Positions 16,991-25,223 of a stretch of DNA of 64,000 nt are shown here, one piece after another. The position numbers and the translations under genes were made by a program. The notes under the pieces are model-generated. The model was given only the letters and a program-made list of their open reading frames with translations, made no database searches and was not told the DNA's origin. How positions within the stretch are numbered: the stretch's first letter is position 1; every line of letters starts with the position of its first letter. The DNA comes from Streptomyces zhaozhouensis (GTDB lineage: Bacteria > Actinomycetota > Actinomycetes > Streptomycetales > Streptomycetaceae), in contig NZ_OCNE01000013.1 of the NCBI RefSeq assembly GCF_900230195.1, positions 124,001 through 188,000 of the forward strand, in the 5' to 3' direction.

Positions 16991-17845
16991 CTATCCGACC
17001 AGCCGGGTCGACTCCGGCACCTCGATGCCGAACTCCGCTTCCAGCACCCGACGCAGCTCCGTCTCGTCCGTCAACTCCCGTACGGACACCCCTCCTTCGT
17101 CGTCCGTCACGGTGAGACGGAGCGCGTCCAGGGCGAGATGACCCCACGCCGTGGTGCGCCGGGCGGTCGGGCGTGAGCTGAACGGGGAGCGCGGGTGGGT
17201 CGCCACGTGCCAGTTCATGACGGTCAGGTCCGCCGGGGTGAAGGGCTCCACGGTGAACGTGTACTGGTCGACCCAGTCGCCGTTCACCAGGGCCCGCAGC
17301 GTCCACAGCTCCAGCGGCCCGTCGCCCTCCGACCTGACGAGCCGGTGGCGGCGCGCCCCGGCGCGCAGTTCGACGTCGTCCCGCAGCGGCACCGCCTCCA
17401 GCAGCCCGGCCACCTCGCCGTACCCGACGTCGGCGAGGTGGGGCAGCGGCTCGCCCGGGACGCGGACCAGCAGCACCGCGTGGGTGCGCGGGCGTCGTTC
17501 GACCCGCTCGGCCCCCACGACCACCCGCGCGGCCAGCAGGGTCACGGAGAAGCCGAGCCGTTCGAGGGCCATGGCCAGAAGCGTGTTCTGCTCGTAGCAG
17601 TAGCCGCCCCGGCGCCGGCGCAGCAGCTTGTCGACGATGTCGTCGGGTTCGAGCGAGGGGACGACGCCGGCCACGGCGTCCAGGTTCTCGAAGGGGAACG
17701 CCCGCAGGTGCGCGGCGTGCACCCCGCGCAGGGTGGCGACGTCGGGGCGCGTCGCCCCGCGCCAGCCGATCCGGGAGAGATAGGCGTCGATGTCGAGGCC
17801 GGTGTCGTCACCGGCCGCCTGGGCGGACTGCTCGGCTGTGCTCAT
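16991..17845 (-). CDS. Arylamine N-acetyltransferase
   Basis: 284-residue cytoplasmic enzyme that moves acetyl or related acyl groups from CoA to arylamines, hydrazines or aminobenzoate-type intermediates. The Cys-His-Asp triad is complete and correctly spaced: Cys83 in RGGYCYEQN, His122 in RPRTHAVLLV and Asp139 in LADVGYG. FPFENLDAV before and LTVMNWHVATHPRSPF after are family marks. Members are found alone or in ansamycin clusters; no biosynthetic genes are nearby here, so detoxification is more likely. Confidence 0.94.
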   Translation of the reverse strand: MSTAEQSAQAAGDDTGLDIDAYLSRIGWRGATRPDVATLRGVHAAHLRAFPFENLDAVAGVVPSLEPDDIVDKLLRRRRGGYCYEQNTLLAMALERLGFSVTLLAARVVVGAERVERRPRTHAVLLVRVPGEPLPHLADVGYGEVAGLLEAVPLRDDVELRAGARRHRLVRSEGDGPLELWTLRALVNGDWVDQYTFTVEPFTPADLTVMNWHVATHPRSPFSSRPTARRTTAWGHLALDALRLTVTDDEGGVSVRELTDETELRRVLEAEFGIEVPESTRLVG

Positions 17846-18030
17846 GCCACGAACGTAACGAGGCGGCCCCCGCGCGGCGTTGACCCGGGGACCGAACATG
17901 CCCGGCTGCTGGTCCTACGCCGGGGGTCCCGGTCCTGCCGTCGCGCGGCCCCGGCGGCGCGGCGGGGCGACCGGGCGGGAACCCCGTCCGGGTTCTGGAC
18001 CCGGGGGTGGGGGAGGGCTACCTTCAGTGT

Positions 18031-18044
18031 TGGGAGCGCTCCCA
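18031..18044. promoter_or_regulatory. CebR-type operator
   Basis: TGGGAGCGCTCCCA, a perfect 14-base palindrome identical to the consensus bound by CebR, the cellobiose-responsive LacI-family repressor of cellulose use in streptomycetes. It sits 79 bases before the secreted Cip1-like gene, just after a TACCTT hexamer (18019-18024). The sequence is seen directly; binding by CebR is known for this motif in the genus. Confidence 0.85.
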
Positions 18045-18122
18045 TGGAGTGTGCGGGCAACGGGACACCCGCACGCGCCGTGGTCGCCGGCCGCATCGTC
18101 CCCCAACGAGCAGGAGTTGGAC

Positions 18123-18977
18123 ATGACGCCTCCCCCCACCCGGACCCCGGCGCGCCGCGCCGCCACCGCCTCCCCGCGGACCACGCGCCGCGGGCGGCGC
18201 GGCGCCGTCGCCGCGGCCTGCGCCCTGGCGTTCGCCGCCACCGGAACGAGCGCCGCGCTGGGCGGCCAACCCGCCGCGGACCCGGCGGCGTGCGCGACGG
18301 ACGGATTCTGCGAGGACTTCGAGGCCATGGACGGCGGCGCCCCGACGGGCCGCTGGGCCGTGGAGACGCGCGACTGCTCCGGCCTCGGCTCCGCGACCGT
18401 CGACACCGAGGCGGGGCGCGACGGGGGCGGCGCGCTCCGGATCGACGGGGCCGACGGGTACTGCAACCACGTCTTCGTCGCCACCGAGCTGGCGGACGTG
18501 GACACCGCGAGCGGCCTCTACGTCCGCTTCTGGGTCCGGCACACCACCGCGCTCCCGCAGCAGCACGTGACCTTCCTCGCGATGGAGGACGTGGGCGACG
18601 GCTCCCGCGACCTGCGGATGGGCGGGCAGAACGCGGCGCTCCAGTGGAACCGGGAGTCCGACGACGCGACCCTGCCCGCGCAGAGCCCGGCCGGCGTGGC
18701 GCTCAGCGCGCCGCTGCCGGTGGACCAGTGGTCCTGCCTGGAGTTCCAACTCGACGGGACAGCAGGACTGTTGGAGACCTGGCTCGACGGCGAACGGGTC
18801 GAGGGGCTGGTGGTGGACGGCGAGCCGACGCAGGACGTCGACCAGCAGTGGCTCAACCGCGGTGACTGGGCGCCGGACGTGGTCGACCTGCGCCTCGGCT
18901 GGGAGAGCTACGGCGAGGGCGCCGACACCCTCTGGTACGACGACGTGGCCGTGGGCACCACCCGCACGGGCTGCTGA
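18123..18977 (+). CDS. Secreted Cip1-like/polysaccharide-acting protein under a CebR box
   Basis: 284 residues with a signal peptide (about residues 1-47, twin Arg-rich start, hydrophobic AAACALAFAATG). The mature protein begins CATDGFCEDFEAMDGGAPTGRW and continues with a jelly-roll pattern ending LWYDDVAVGTTRTGC, as in concanavalin-like proteins related to fungal Cip1, a cellulose-induced secreted protein. Four or more cysteines could form disulfides. No catalytic residue can be named by eye. SD AGGAG lies 9 bases before the ATG. The CebR operator upstream strongly suggests induction by cellobiose and a role in plant cell-wall breakdown. Confidence 0.8.
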   Translation: MTPPPTRTPARRAATASPRTTRRGRRGAVAAACALAFAATGTSAALGGQPAADPAACATDGFCEDFEAMDGGAPTGRWAVETRDCSGLGSATVDTEAGRDGGGALRIDGADGYCNHVFVATELADVDTASGLYVRFWVRHTTALPQQHVTFLAMEDVGDGSRDLRMGGQNAALQWNRESDDATLPAQSPAGVALSAPLPVDQWSCLEFQLDGTAGLLETWLDGERVEGLVVDGEPTQDVDQQWLNRGDWAPDVVDLRLGWESYGEGADTLWYDDVAVGTTRTGC

Positions 18978-19190
18978 ACGGGCGTCAGGCGCACGGCCGT
19001 CCGGGGTCCGTGACGGCACACGGTCCCGGACGGCCGTTCCCCGGCGGGCGACGGCTCCCGGACAACGGATCGATGGTTTCTGGCCCATCGCCCGTCGCTA
19101 GATGGACAGTTGGGCCATGCGGACGTCCGGTCACCCCTGGAAGCGGGCAGAATCAGCCACATAGGCCGATCCGCGGCCGGGTGAAGGGAC

Positions 19191-19862
19191 ATGATGGACC
19201 AGACCGTGGCCGACCCGGCCCATCCCCACGTCCGTGACCTGCGCGGTGAGCCCGGCGACGGGCCTCTCTCCCTGTGTTGGCCGGCCGGCCACCGGGTGGT
19301 GGTGAGCGGCCTGCCGGGATGCGGCAAGTCCACGCTGATGCGGCGCGCCCACGGTCCGGGCGGTGCCGGGGCGGGTGTGCGGACGATCGACTCCCAGGAC
19401 GTCAGGGAGCGTTGGGACCTCCGTCTGGGGCATCGGCTGCCGTACGCCGTCTACCGCCCGCTGGTGCGCCTGGCGCACTACCTGAGGCTGTGGCTGGCGC
19501 TGCGTCAGGGCGCGGCCGTGCTGGTGCACGACTGCGGGCGGCTGCGCTGGGTGCGCGCGTGGCTGGCCTGGCACGCGTGGCGCCGCGGGCAGCCCTACCA
19601 CCTGCTGCTCTTCGACGTCCCCGCCGAGTCGGCGCTGGCCGGTCAGCGGCGGCGCGGACGTGCGGTCTCCGGATACGCGTTCCGTCGTCATCGCCGGGCG
19701 CTGGCGCGGTTGTTGGCGCGGGTGGAGGGGGAGCGGCTGCCGGCCGGCTGCGGTTCGGCCGTGCTGATCGACGCGCCCACCGCCGCCCGCGCGCGCCTGT
19801 GCTTCGTCGACCCGGACGAGGCGACGCCGGTCGGAGCCTTTCCCCGGGTGGACCGCTTCTGA
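19191..19862 (+). CDS. P-loop ATPase/kinase of the AAA_33 (zeta-toxin-like) type
   Basis: 223 residues. Walker A GLPGCGKST at residues 40-48 is followed by an Asp-containing strand (TIDSQDVRERW) and VLVHDCGRLRWVRAWLA, probably Walker B; a basic LID-like segment (QRRRGRAVSGYAFRRHRRALARLL) comes later. This resembles small kinases such as polynucleotide-kinase, gluconate-kinase or zeta-toxin folds. The phosphate acceptor is unknown. GAAGGGA stands just before the ATG. It is a single-gene unit with no antitoxin-like partner next to it. Confidence 0.78.
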   Translation: MMDQTVADPAHPHVRDLRGEPGDGPLSLCWPAGHRVVVSGLPGCGKSTLMRRAHGPGGAGAGVRTIDSQDVRERWDLRLGHRLPYAVYRPLVRLAHYLRLWLALRQGAAVLVHDCGRLRWVRAWLAWHAWRRGQPYHLLLFDVPAESALAGQRRRGRAVSGYAFRRHRRALARLLARVEGERLPAGCGSAVLIDAPTAARARLCFVDPDEATPVGAFPRVDRF

Positions 19863-20049
19863 CCGTCCGCCGGGGGGCCGCGCGGTCGGCAAACGATCGG
19901 CAAAGCCCGTCCGAAACCGGCCCACGCCGGTCACCGAACGTCGGGGCGGCTCTCCGGGGAGTGCGCGGCCCGAGGGCCGGGGCACCCGGCATACGGCGCG
20001 GTCGAACGGCCGCGGGCCGCGGTCGGGGCGCGCTGCGGTCCGGCGCGGC

Positions 20050-20085
20050 GGTCGCACGGCGCGCGGTGGTCGCACGGCGCGCGTG
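20050..20085. repeat. 18-base tandem repeat, two copies
   Basis: GGTCGCACGGCGCGCG occurs at 20050-20065 and again at 20068-20083, a head-to-tail repeat with an 18-base period in non-coding DNA. Purely observed; no function proposed. Confidence 0.6.
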
Positions 20086-20120
20086 CGCACGAGGACTCCG
20101 GTGTGCGGGCGACGGGGACT

Positions 20121-20140
20121 CCGGGGCGTGCGCGCCCCGG
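20121..20140 (-). terminator. Terminator of the minus-strand fucose operon
   Basis: Perfect 8-bp stem CCGGGGCG/CGCCCCGG with a 4-base loop, about 40 bases past the lactonase stop codon. Confidence 0.6.
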
Positions 20141-20179
20141 CGCGGCAGGCGGGGAGCCGCGCGACCCGGGCCAGGGGGC

Positions 20180-21046
20180 TCAGTTCCCCAGCCCGTAGAG
20201 CCGACGGGCGTTGCCCCCGAAGACGGCTGCCCGCTCCTCGGCGGTCAACGCGGTCGTCAACTCCCGTGCCGCGCCCAGCACGTCGGCGTACGAGGCGGCG
20301 GCGAGACAGACCGGCCAGTCCGAGCCGAAGAGCACCCGCTCCGGCCCGAAGGCCGCCAGCGCGACCTCCGCGTAGGGGCGCAGCGCCCCGACCGTCCAGC
20401 CGCTCCACTCCGCCTCGGTCACCATGCCGGAGAGCTTGCAGCTCACGCCAGGCTCGGCCGCCAGCTCGCGCAGCAGCCCCGCCCACGGCTCCCGCGTCCC
20501 TTCGGCGATGGGCGGCTTGGCGAGGTGGTCCAGCACGAAGCGCAGCCCCGGCAGGGCGCGCACCGTCTCGACGGCGGCGGGCAGTTGGTGGGGGAGCACC
20601 AGCAGGTCGTAGACCAGCCCGGCCTCCTCGACCGCCGTCAGCCCTTCGCGCACCTCGGGCCGGCACAGCCAGCGCGGATCGTCCTCGCCCTGGACCAGGT
20701 GCCGCACCCCGACCAGGAACTCGCCGCCCGGCCCCGAGCGCAGCCGGGCCAGGTCCTCGGCGACCGCGGCGGCGCCGCGCGTCAGGTCGACCCAGCCGAC
20801 CACCCCGGCCACCAGCGGCGTCCGCGCGGCGACGGCCAGGAAGTCGACGGTCTCCGCCAGCTCCGGCAGCACCTGCACCAGTACCGTGCCGACGACCCCG
20901 GCGTCCGCCGCGGTCGCCGCCAACTCCTCGGTGCCGAAGGGGCGGTGCAGCTCGGCCATCCCCGCCTCCAGCAGCCAGGGCTGGGGCCGGTGGGCCGGGT
21001 CCCACAGATGGTGGTGGGCGTCGATCACGCCGTCCTGACCGGTCAC
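20180..21046 (-). CDS. Amidohydrolase-2 family lactonase (L-fuconolactonase type)
   Basis: 288-residue TIM-barrel hydrolase. The N-terminal metal motif VIDAHHHLWDP near residue 8 and the C-terminal VLFGSDWPVCLAAASY with the catalytic Asp are those of L-fuconate/L-rhamnono-lactone hydrolases (COG3618). It would open the lactone made by the preceding sugar dehydrogenase. The GTG start overlaps the aldo-keto reductase stop by 4 bases, so the two are translated together. With the dehydratase and SDR on the other strand it completes a non-phosphorylating deoxy-sugar pathway. Confidence 0.88.
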   Translation of the reverse strand: MTGQDGVIDAHHHLWDPAHRPQPWLLEAGMAELHRPFGTEELAATAADAGVVGTVLVQVLPELAETVDFLAVAARTPLVAGVVGWVDLTRGAAAVAEDLARLRSGPGGEFLVGVRHLVQGEDDPRWLCRPEVREGLTAVEEAGLVYDLLVLPHQLPAAVETVRALPGLRFVLDHLAKPPIAEGTREPWAGLLRELAAEPGVSCKLSGMVTEAEWSGWTVGALRPYAEVALAAFGPERVLFGSDWPVCLAAASYADVLGAARELTTALTAEERAAVFGGNARRLYGLGN

Positions 21047-22035
21047 TCCGTGCTCCCGCTCTCCTCGGCTTCCTCGGACGGGCCCGCCTCCAGGCTTCGC
21101 CACAGCTCCTCGGGGATGCCGGTGGCGGCGTGGGCGACGTTCTCCGTGATCTCACGTCCGTTGCGCGCCCCGAGCAGCACTCCGCTCACGGCCGGATGGC
21201 GCAGCGGGAACTGGAGGGCGGCGGCCGGCAGCGGCACGCCGAACGCGGCGCAGCGCGCGGCCAGCGCGCGCGCCCGGCGCACCAGCGGGTCGGGCGCCGG
21301 CGCGTAGTCGAAGGTCGCGCCGGCGCGCGGAGCGGCCAGCAGCCCGCTGTTGAAGACCCCGCCCACCAACACGCCCACCCCGCGCGCCTCACACGCCGGC
21401 AGCAGCTCGTCGGCCGCGCTCCGGTCCAGCAACGAGTAGCGGCCCGCGACCAGCACCACGTCCAGCTCCGCCTCGTTGACCAGCCGGGTCAGCATCCCCG
21501 TCTGGTTCATCCCCGCGCCGACGGCGCGCACCAGCCCCTCGGCGCGCAGCTCGGCGAGGGCCGGGTACGCCTCCGCCAGCGCCTGCTCGCCGTGGTCGTC
21601 GGGGTCGTGGAGCAGCACCAGGTCGAAGGCGTCCAGGCCGGAACGTTCCAGCGACTCGGTGAGCGAGGCGCGCACCCCCTCGGCGCTGAAGTCCCACCGC
21701 CGGGCCAGGTCGGTCGGCGCGCCGTGGTATCCGTCGGTGCCCGGCGGGGAGTACCCGGGGCGCAGCAGCCGTCCGACCTTGGTGGAGACCACCACCTCGT
21801 CCCTGGGCCGGTCGGCGAGGAAGGCGCCCAGCCGCCGCTCGGCGACGCCCAGCCCGTAGTGCGGCGCGGTGTCGAAGTAACGCACGCCCGCGTCCCAGGC
21901 GGCCTCCAGCGTCGCCTCGGCGTCGGCGTCAGATACCGGGGTGAAGAGTCCGCCGAGCGGCGCGGTGCCGAGCCCGATCCGGCTCACGGTCACGCCCGAG
22001 CGCCCCAGCGTCACCGATCCGCCGGCGCCCGTCAC
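21043..22035 (-). CDS. Aldo/keto reductase (L-fucose/D-threo-aldose 1-dehydrogenase type)
   Basis: 330-residue NAD(P)-dependent dehydrogenase. The AKR tetrad is visible: Asp55 and Tyr60 in YFDTAPHYG, Lys86 in VSTKVGR and His in LVLLHDPDDH. GYHGAP, NQTGML, AGRYSLLD and NSGLLA are typical of the D-threo-aldose/L-fucose 1-dehydrogenase and pyridoxal dehydrogenase branch. It would oxidise the free sugar to its lactone. GTG start overlaps the regulator gene's stop by 4 bases; the lactonase start overlaps its own stop in the same way. Confidence 0.88.
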   Translation of the reverse strand: MTGAGGSVTLGRSGVTVSRIGLGTAPLGGLFTPVSDADAEATLEAAWDAGVRYFDTAPHYGLGVAERRLGAFLADRPRDEVVVSTKVGRLLRPGYSPPGTDGYHGAPTDLARRWDFSAEGVRASLTESLERSGLDAFDLVLLHDPDDHGEQALAEAYPALAELRAEGLVRAVGAGMNQTGMLTRLVNEAELDVVLVAGRYSLLDRSAADELLPACEARGVGVLVGGVFNSGLLAAPRAGATFDYAPAPDPLVRRARALAARCAAFGVPLPAAALQFPLRHPAVSGVLLGARNGREITENVAHAATGIPEELWRSLEAGPSEEAEESGSTE

Positions 22036-22808
22036 CGTCCCACCGCCGGCGTGCGCTCCGGCGCGGGGGCGGCGAGAGGGAGCGGCGCCGTCTCGTCCGC
22101 CTCCTCGGCCTCCGCCTCGACGGCGCGCTGTGCCTCCAGGTGGCGGTGGAGCCAGTGCTCAGTGCTGCTCACGTGCACCAGCGCGGTGGCCTCGGCCAGC
22201 GCCGCGTCGCCCGCGGCGAGCGCGTCGTAGATGGCCTCGTGCTCGGTGAGCGTGCGCGCGGAGGCGTGCTCGTCGACCAGCGCCCGCCAGATCCGGCCGC
22301 GCAGCGTGCGCCCGGAGATCCCGTCCAGCAGCGAGACCAGCGTCTCGTTGCCGGTGGCGGCCAGCACCGCGCTGTGGAACGCGGCGTCGTGGTGGACCAG
22401 CAGCTCGACGTCGTCCCTGGCGGCGCGCATCGCCTCCAGCTCGCGGGCGACCACGGCCAGCGCCTCCGGCGTCATCCGCCGCGCCGCGAGTCCGGTGGCC
22501 ACCGGCTCGAAGAGGCGCCGGGTCTCGGTGAGTTCGAGCAGGGTCTCGCCGTGCAGCAGCTCGACGGCGACGGCCAGCCCCTCCAGCAGCAGCCTCGGCT
22601 GGAGACTGGTCACATAGGTGCCGTCGCCCCGGCGGATCTCCAGCACCCGGGCGACGACCAGGGCCTTGACCGCCTCACGCATCAGGTTCCGCGACAGGCC
22701 GAGCTCGGCGGCGAGCTGCTGCTCGGGCGGCAGCTTGGCACCCGGGGGCAGCGCGCCGGACCGGATCAGCTCCCGGATGCGGGCGATGGCGTTGTCGGTC
22801 AGCGACAT
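22032..22808 (-). CDS. FadR-type GntR regulator of the fucose operons
   Basis: 258 residues. The N-terminal winged helix (IRELIRSGALPPGAKLPPEQQLAAELGLSRNLMREAVKAL) is followed by an all-helical FCD effector domain with the metal-site pattern ETRRLFEP, HHDAAFHSAVLAATGN and a later His pair (EHWLHRH). It heads the minus-strand operon and faces the dehydratase operon. The most likely role is a local repressor answering to a sugar acid such as L-fuconate or its keto derivative. The C-terminal 25 residues are a Glu/Ala/Pro tail. Effector is inferred only from context. Confidence 0.9.
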   Translation of the reverse strand: MSLTDNAIARIRELIRSGALPPGAKLPPEQQLAAELGLSRNLMREAVKALVVARVLEIRRGDGTYVTSLQPRLLLEGLAVAVELLHGETLLELTETRRLFEPVATGLAARRMTPEALAVVARELEAMRAARDDVELLVHHDAAFHSAVLAATGNETLVSLLDGISGRTLRGRIWRALVDEHASARTLTEHEAIYDALAAGDAALAEATALVHVSSTEHWLHRHLEAQRAVEAEAEEADETAPLPLAAPAPERTPAVGR

Positions 22809-23062
22809 CTGCTCAACCTCGCAGGGGAATTCGGACGCGAGGACCCTAACAGAAAGATCCCACCTTCGGCGAGAGGGTGTGATGTCCGTCGCCCACAGAG
22901 GCAGTCGACTGAATCGATAACCAGCGGTTTTGTCAACAGGGCTGGACGTTACGGGCCGCTGCCCCTATCAATAGATCCCATGTCTAGGCTCTCTCCGGCG
23001 ACGTGACGCTCCCGGCGAGGGGCCAGGACCCGACCCAGACCACCAGCAGCCCGGCAGGCACC

Positions 23063-24364
23063 ATGACTGAGCAGATCGTCTCGTTGGACGTCACGGACGT
23101 CCGGTTCCCCACCTCGCGGGAGCTGGACGGCTCCGACGCCATGAACCCCGAACCCGACTACTCCGCCACCTATGTCACGGTCCGCACCAGCGGAGGAGCC
23201 GAGGGCCACGGCCTCGCCTTCACCATCGGCCGCGGCAACGAGGTCCAGGCCGCCGCCGTCTCCGCGCTCGCCCCGCTGGTCGTCGGGCAGTCCGTTCCCG
23301 AACTCCTCGACGACCCGGGCGCGTTCCACCGGAGGCTGGTCAACGACGGTCAGCTCCGCTGGCTCGGCCCGTCCAAGGGCGTCATCCACATGGCGGCGGC
23401 CGCCATCGACAACGCCGTCTGGGACCTCGCCGGCCGGCTCGTCGGCAAGCCGGTGTGGCGGCTGCTCGCCGAGATGAGCCCGGAACAGCTCGTCTCCCTG
23501 GTCGACTTCCGCTATCTGAGGGACGCCCTCACCCCCGAGGAGGCGCTGGACATCCTCCGCGCCGCCGCCCCCGGGCGCGCCGAGCGGACCGAGCACCTGC
23601 TGGCGCACGGCTACCCCGCGTACACCACCACCCCCGGCTGGCTCGGCTACACGGACGAGAAGCTGGTCCGGCTCGCCAAGGAGGCGGTCGCCGACGGCTT
23701 CCGCCAGATCAAGCTCAAGGTCGGCGCCGACGCCGAGGCCGACGCGCGGCGGCTGCGACTGGCGAGGGAGGCCGTCGGCCCGGACATCCGCATCGCCATC
23801 GACGCCAACCAGGCGTGGGGCGTCACCGAGGCGATCGAACGACTGCGCCCGCTCGCCCCCTTCGACCCCTACTGGATCGAGGAGCCCACCTCGCCGGACG
23901 ACGTCCTGGGCCACGCCGCGATCCGCCGCGCCGTCGCGCCCATCCGCGTCGCGACCGGCGAACACTGCCAGAACCAGGTCGTCTTCAAGCAGCTGCTCCA
24001 GGCCGAGGGCATCGACATCCTGCAACTCGACGCCTCCCGCGTCGCCGGCGTGACGGAGAACGTCGCGATCCTGCTGCTGGCCGCCAAGTTCGGCGTCCCC
24101 GTCTGCCCGCACGCCGGTGGCGTCGGCCTGTGCGAGATGGTCCAACACCTCGCCATGTTCGACTATGTGGCGGTGAGCGGCACCACCGAGAACCGGGTCA
24201 TCGAGTACGTCGACCACCTCCACGAACACTTCACCGCTCCGGTAACTCTGCGTGATGGACACTACCTCGCGCCACTGACACCCGGCCTCGGCGCCGAGCT
24301 GCACCCCGCCTCCGTCGCGGACCACCGCTACCCGGAAGGACCCGTGTGGAGGGAGTCCCGATGA
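23063..24364 (+). CDS. L-fuconate dehydratase
   Basis: Enolase-superfamily enzyme of 433 residues that removes water from L-fuconate to give 2-keto-3-deoxy-L-fuconate. The N-terminal DVRFPTSRELDGSDAMNPEPDYS is highly typical of this family (the GSDAMN block). The barrel carries the KLKVG catalytic lysine, metal ligands in AIDANQAW, YWIEEPTSPDD and ATGEHCQN, and CPHAGGVGLCEMVQHL. Length is normal. ATG 23063 is preferred over an upstream GTG at 23003 because family sequence starts there. Its stop overlaps the following SDR start by 4 bases. Confidence 0.94.
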   Translation: MTEQIVSLDVTDVRFPTSRELDGSDAMNPEPDYSATYVTVRTSGGAEGHGLAFTIGRGNEVQAAAVSALAPLVVGQSVPELLDDPGAFHRRLVNDGQLRWLGPSKGVIHMAAAAIDNAVWDLAGRLVGKPVWRLLAEMSPEQLVSLVDFRYLRDALTPEEALDILRAAAPGRAERTEHLLAHGYPAYTTTPGWLGYTDEKLVRLAKEAVADGFRQIKLKVGADAEADARRLRLAREAVGPDIRIAIDANQAWGVTEAIERLRPLAPFDPYWIEEPTSPDDVLGHAAIRRAVAPIRVATGEHCQNQVVFKQLLQAEGIDILQLDASRVAGVTENVAILLLAAKFGVPVCPHAGGVGLCEMVQHLAMFDYVAVSGTTENRVIEYVDHLHEHFTAPVTLRDGHYLAPLTPGLGAELHPASVADHRYPEGPVWRESR

Positions 24365-25140
24365 CCCAGGACCCGAGCGCCCCCGACGGCGGGCTCCCCT
24401 TCGCCGGGCTCTCCGCCCTGGTCACCGGCGGAGCCTCCGGCATCGGTCTCGCCACCGCCACCCTGCTCGCCGAACGGGGCGCGCGGGTCGCCTGCCTCGA
24501 CCTCACCGCCGAGGTGCCGGAGCCGCTGCTCGGCCTGCGCGCCGACGTCAGCGACGACGCCTCGGTCCGCGCCTCCGTCGCCACCGCCGCCGAGGCGTTC
24601 GGCGGCCTGGACATCGTCGTCAACAACGCCGGCATCGGCGCCGCGGGCACGGTCGAGGACAACCCCGACGAGGAGTGGCACCGCGTCCTGGACGTCAACC
24701 TGCTCGGCGTGGTGCGCGTGACCAGGGCCGCGCTGCCGCATCTGCGCCGCTCATCGGCGCCCGCGATCGTCAACACCTGTTCCGTCGCGGCCACCACCGG
24801 GCTGCCCGACCGCGCGCTGTACTCGGCGACCAAGGGCGCGCTCTTAGCGCTGACCAGGGCCACGGCGGCCGATCTCCTGGCGGACGGCGTCCGCGTCAAC
24901 TGCGTCAACCCCGGCACCGTCGACACCCCCTGGGTGGGCCGGCTGCTGTCGGCCGCCGACGACCCCGCGGCCGAGCGCGCCGCGCTGGAGGCGCGCCAGC
25001 CGACCGGCCGGCTGGTCGCCGCCGTCGAGGTGGCCGAGGCCATCGCGCACCTCGCGGGCCCCTGGTCCTCGGCGGTCACCGGCACCGCCCTCCCCGTCGA
25101 CGGCGGGATGCACGGCCTGCGGACCAGACCGACCCGTTGA
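24361..25140 (+). CDS. SDR oxidoreductase, probable 2-keto-3-deoxy-L-fuconate dehydrogenase
   Basis: 259 residues. NAD-binding TGGASGIG, NNAG, and the catalytic Ser-Tyr-Lys in NTCSVAATTGLPDRALYSATKGA are complete; NPGTVDTPWVGRL follows as in keto-deoxy-fuconate dehydrogenases. It would oxidise the dehydratase product, to be split finally into pyruvate and lactate. ATG overlaps the dehydratase stop (ATGA), so the pair is coupled. A generic SDR with another polyol substrate cannot be excluded by sequence alone. Confidence 0.87.
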   Translation: MTQDPSAPDGGLPFAGLSALVTGGASGIGLATATLLAERGARVACLDLTAEVPEPLLGLRADVSDDASVRASVATAAEAFGGLDIVVNNAGIGAAGTVEDNPDEEWHRVLDVNLLGVVRVTRAALPHLRRSSAPAIVNTCSVAATTGLPDRALYSATKGALLALTRATAADLLADGVRVNCVNPGTVDTPWVGRLLSAADDPAAERAALEARQPTGRLVAAVEVAEAIAHLAGPWSSAVTGTALPVDGGMHGLRTRPTR

Positions 25141-25223
25141 ACGCGGGGACCCCCCGCGCACCGCGCGCTCGGTCGCGGCGCCCGCCGCTATTCCGTTGCG
25201 GCCGACCGCCGTCCGCCTGTCTG

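Larger units (their letters stand above)
19863..20179. other. Intergenic region with short repeats, no gene seen
   Basis: 317 bases between the P-loop kinase and the convergent fucose operon. Holds a small dyad ACCGGC-4-GCCGGT (19917-19932) that may end the kinase transcript, two copies of an 18-base repeat (20050-20085) and the terminator at 20121-20140. No plausible reading frame. Confidence 0.5.

Noticed and set aside
19191..19862. Zeta-type toxin of a toxin-antitoxin pair
   Set aside because: The P-loop kinase fold fits, but there is no small antitoxin gene on either side and no overlap with another gene.
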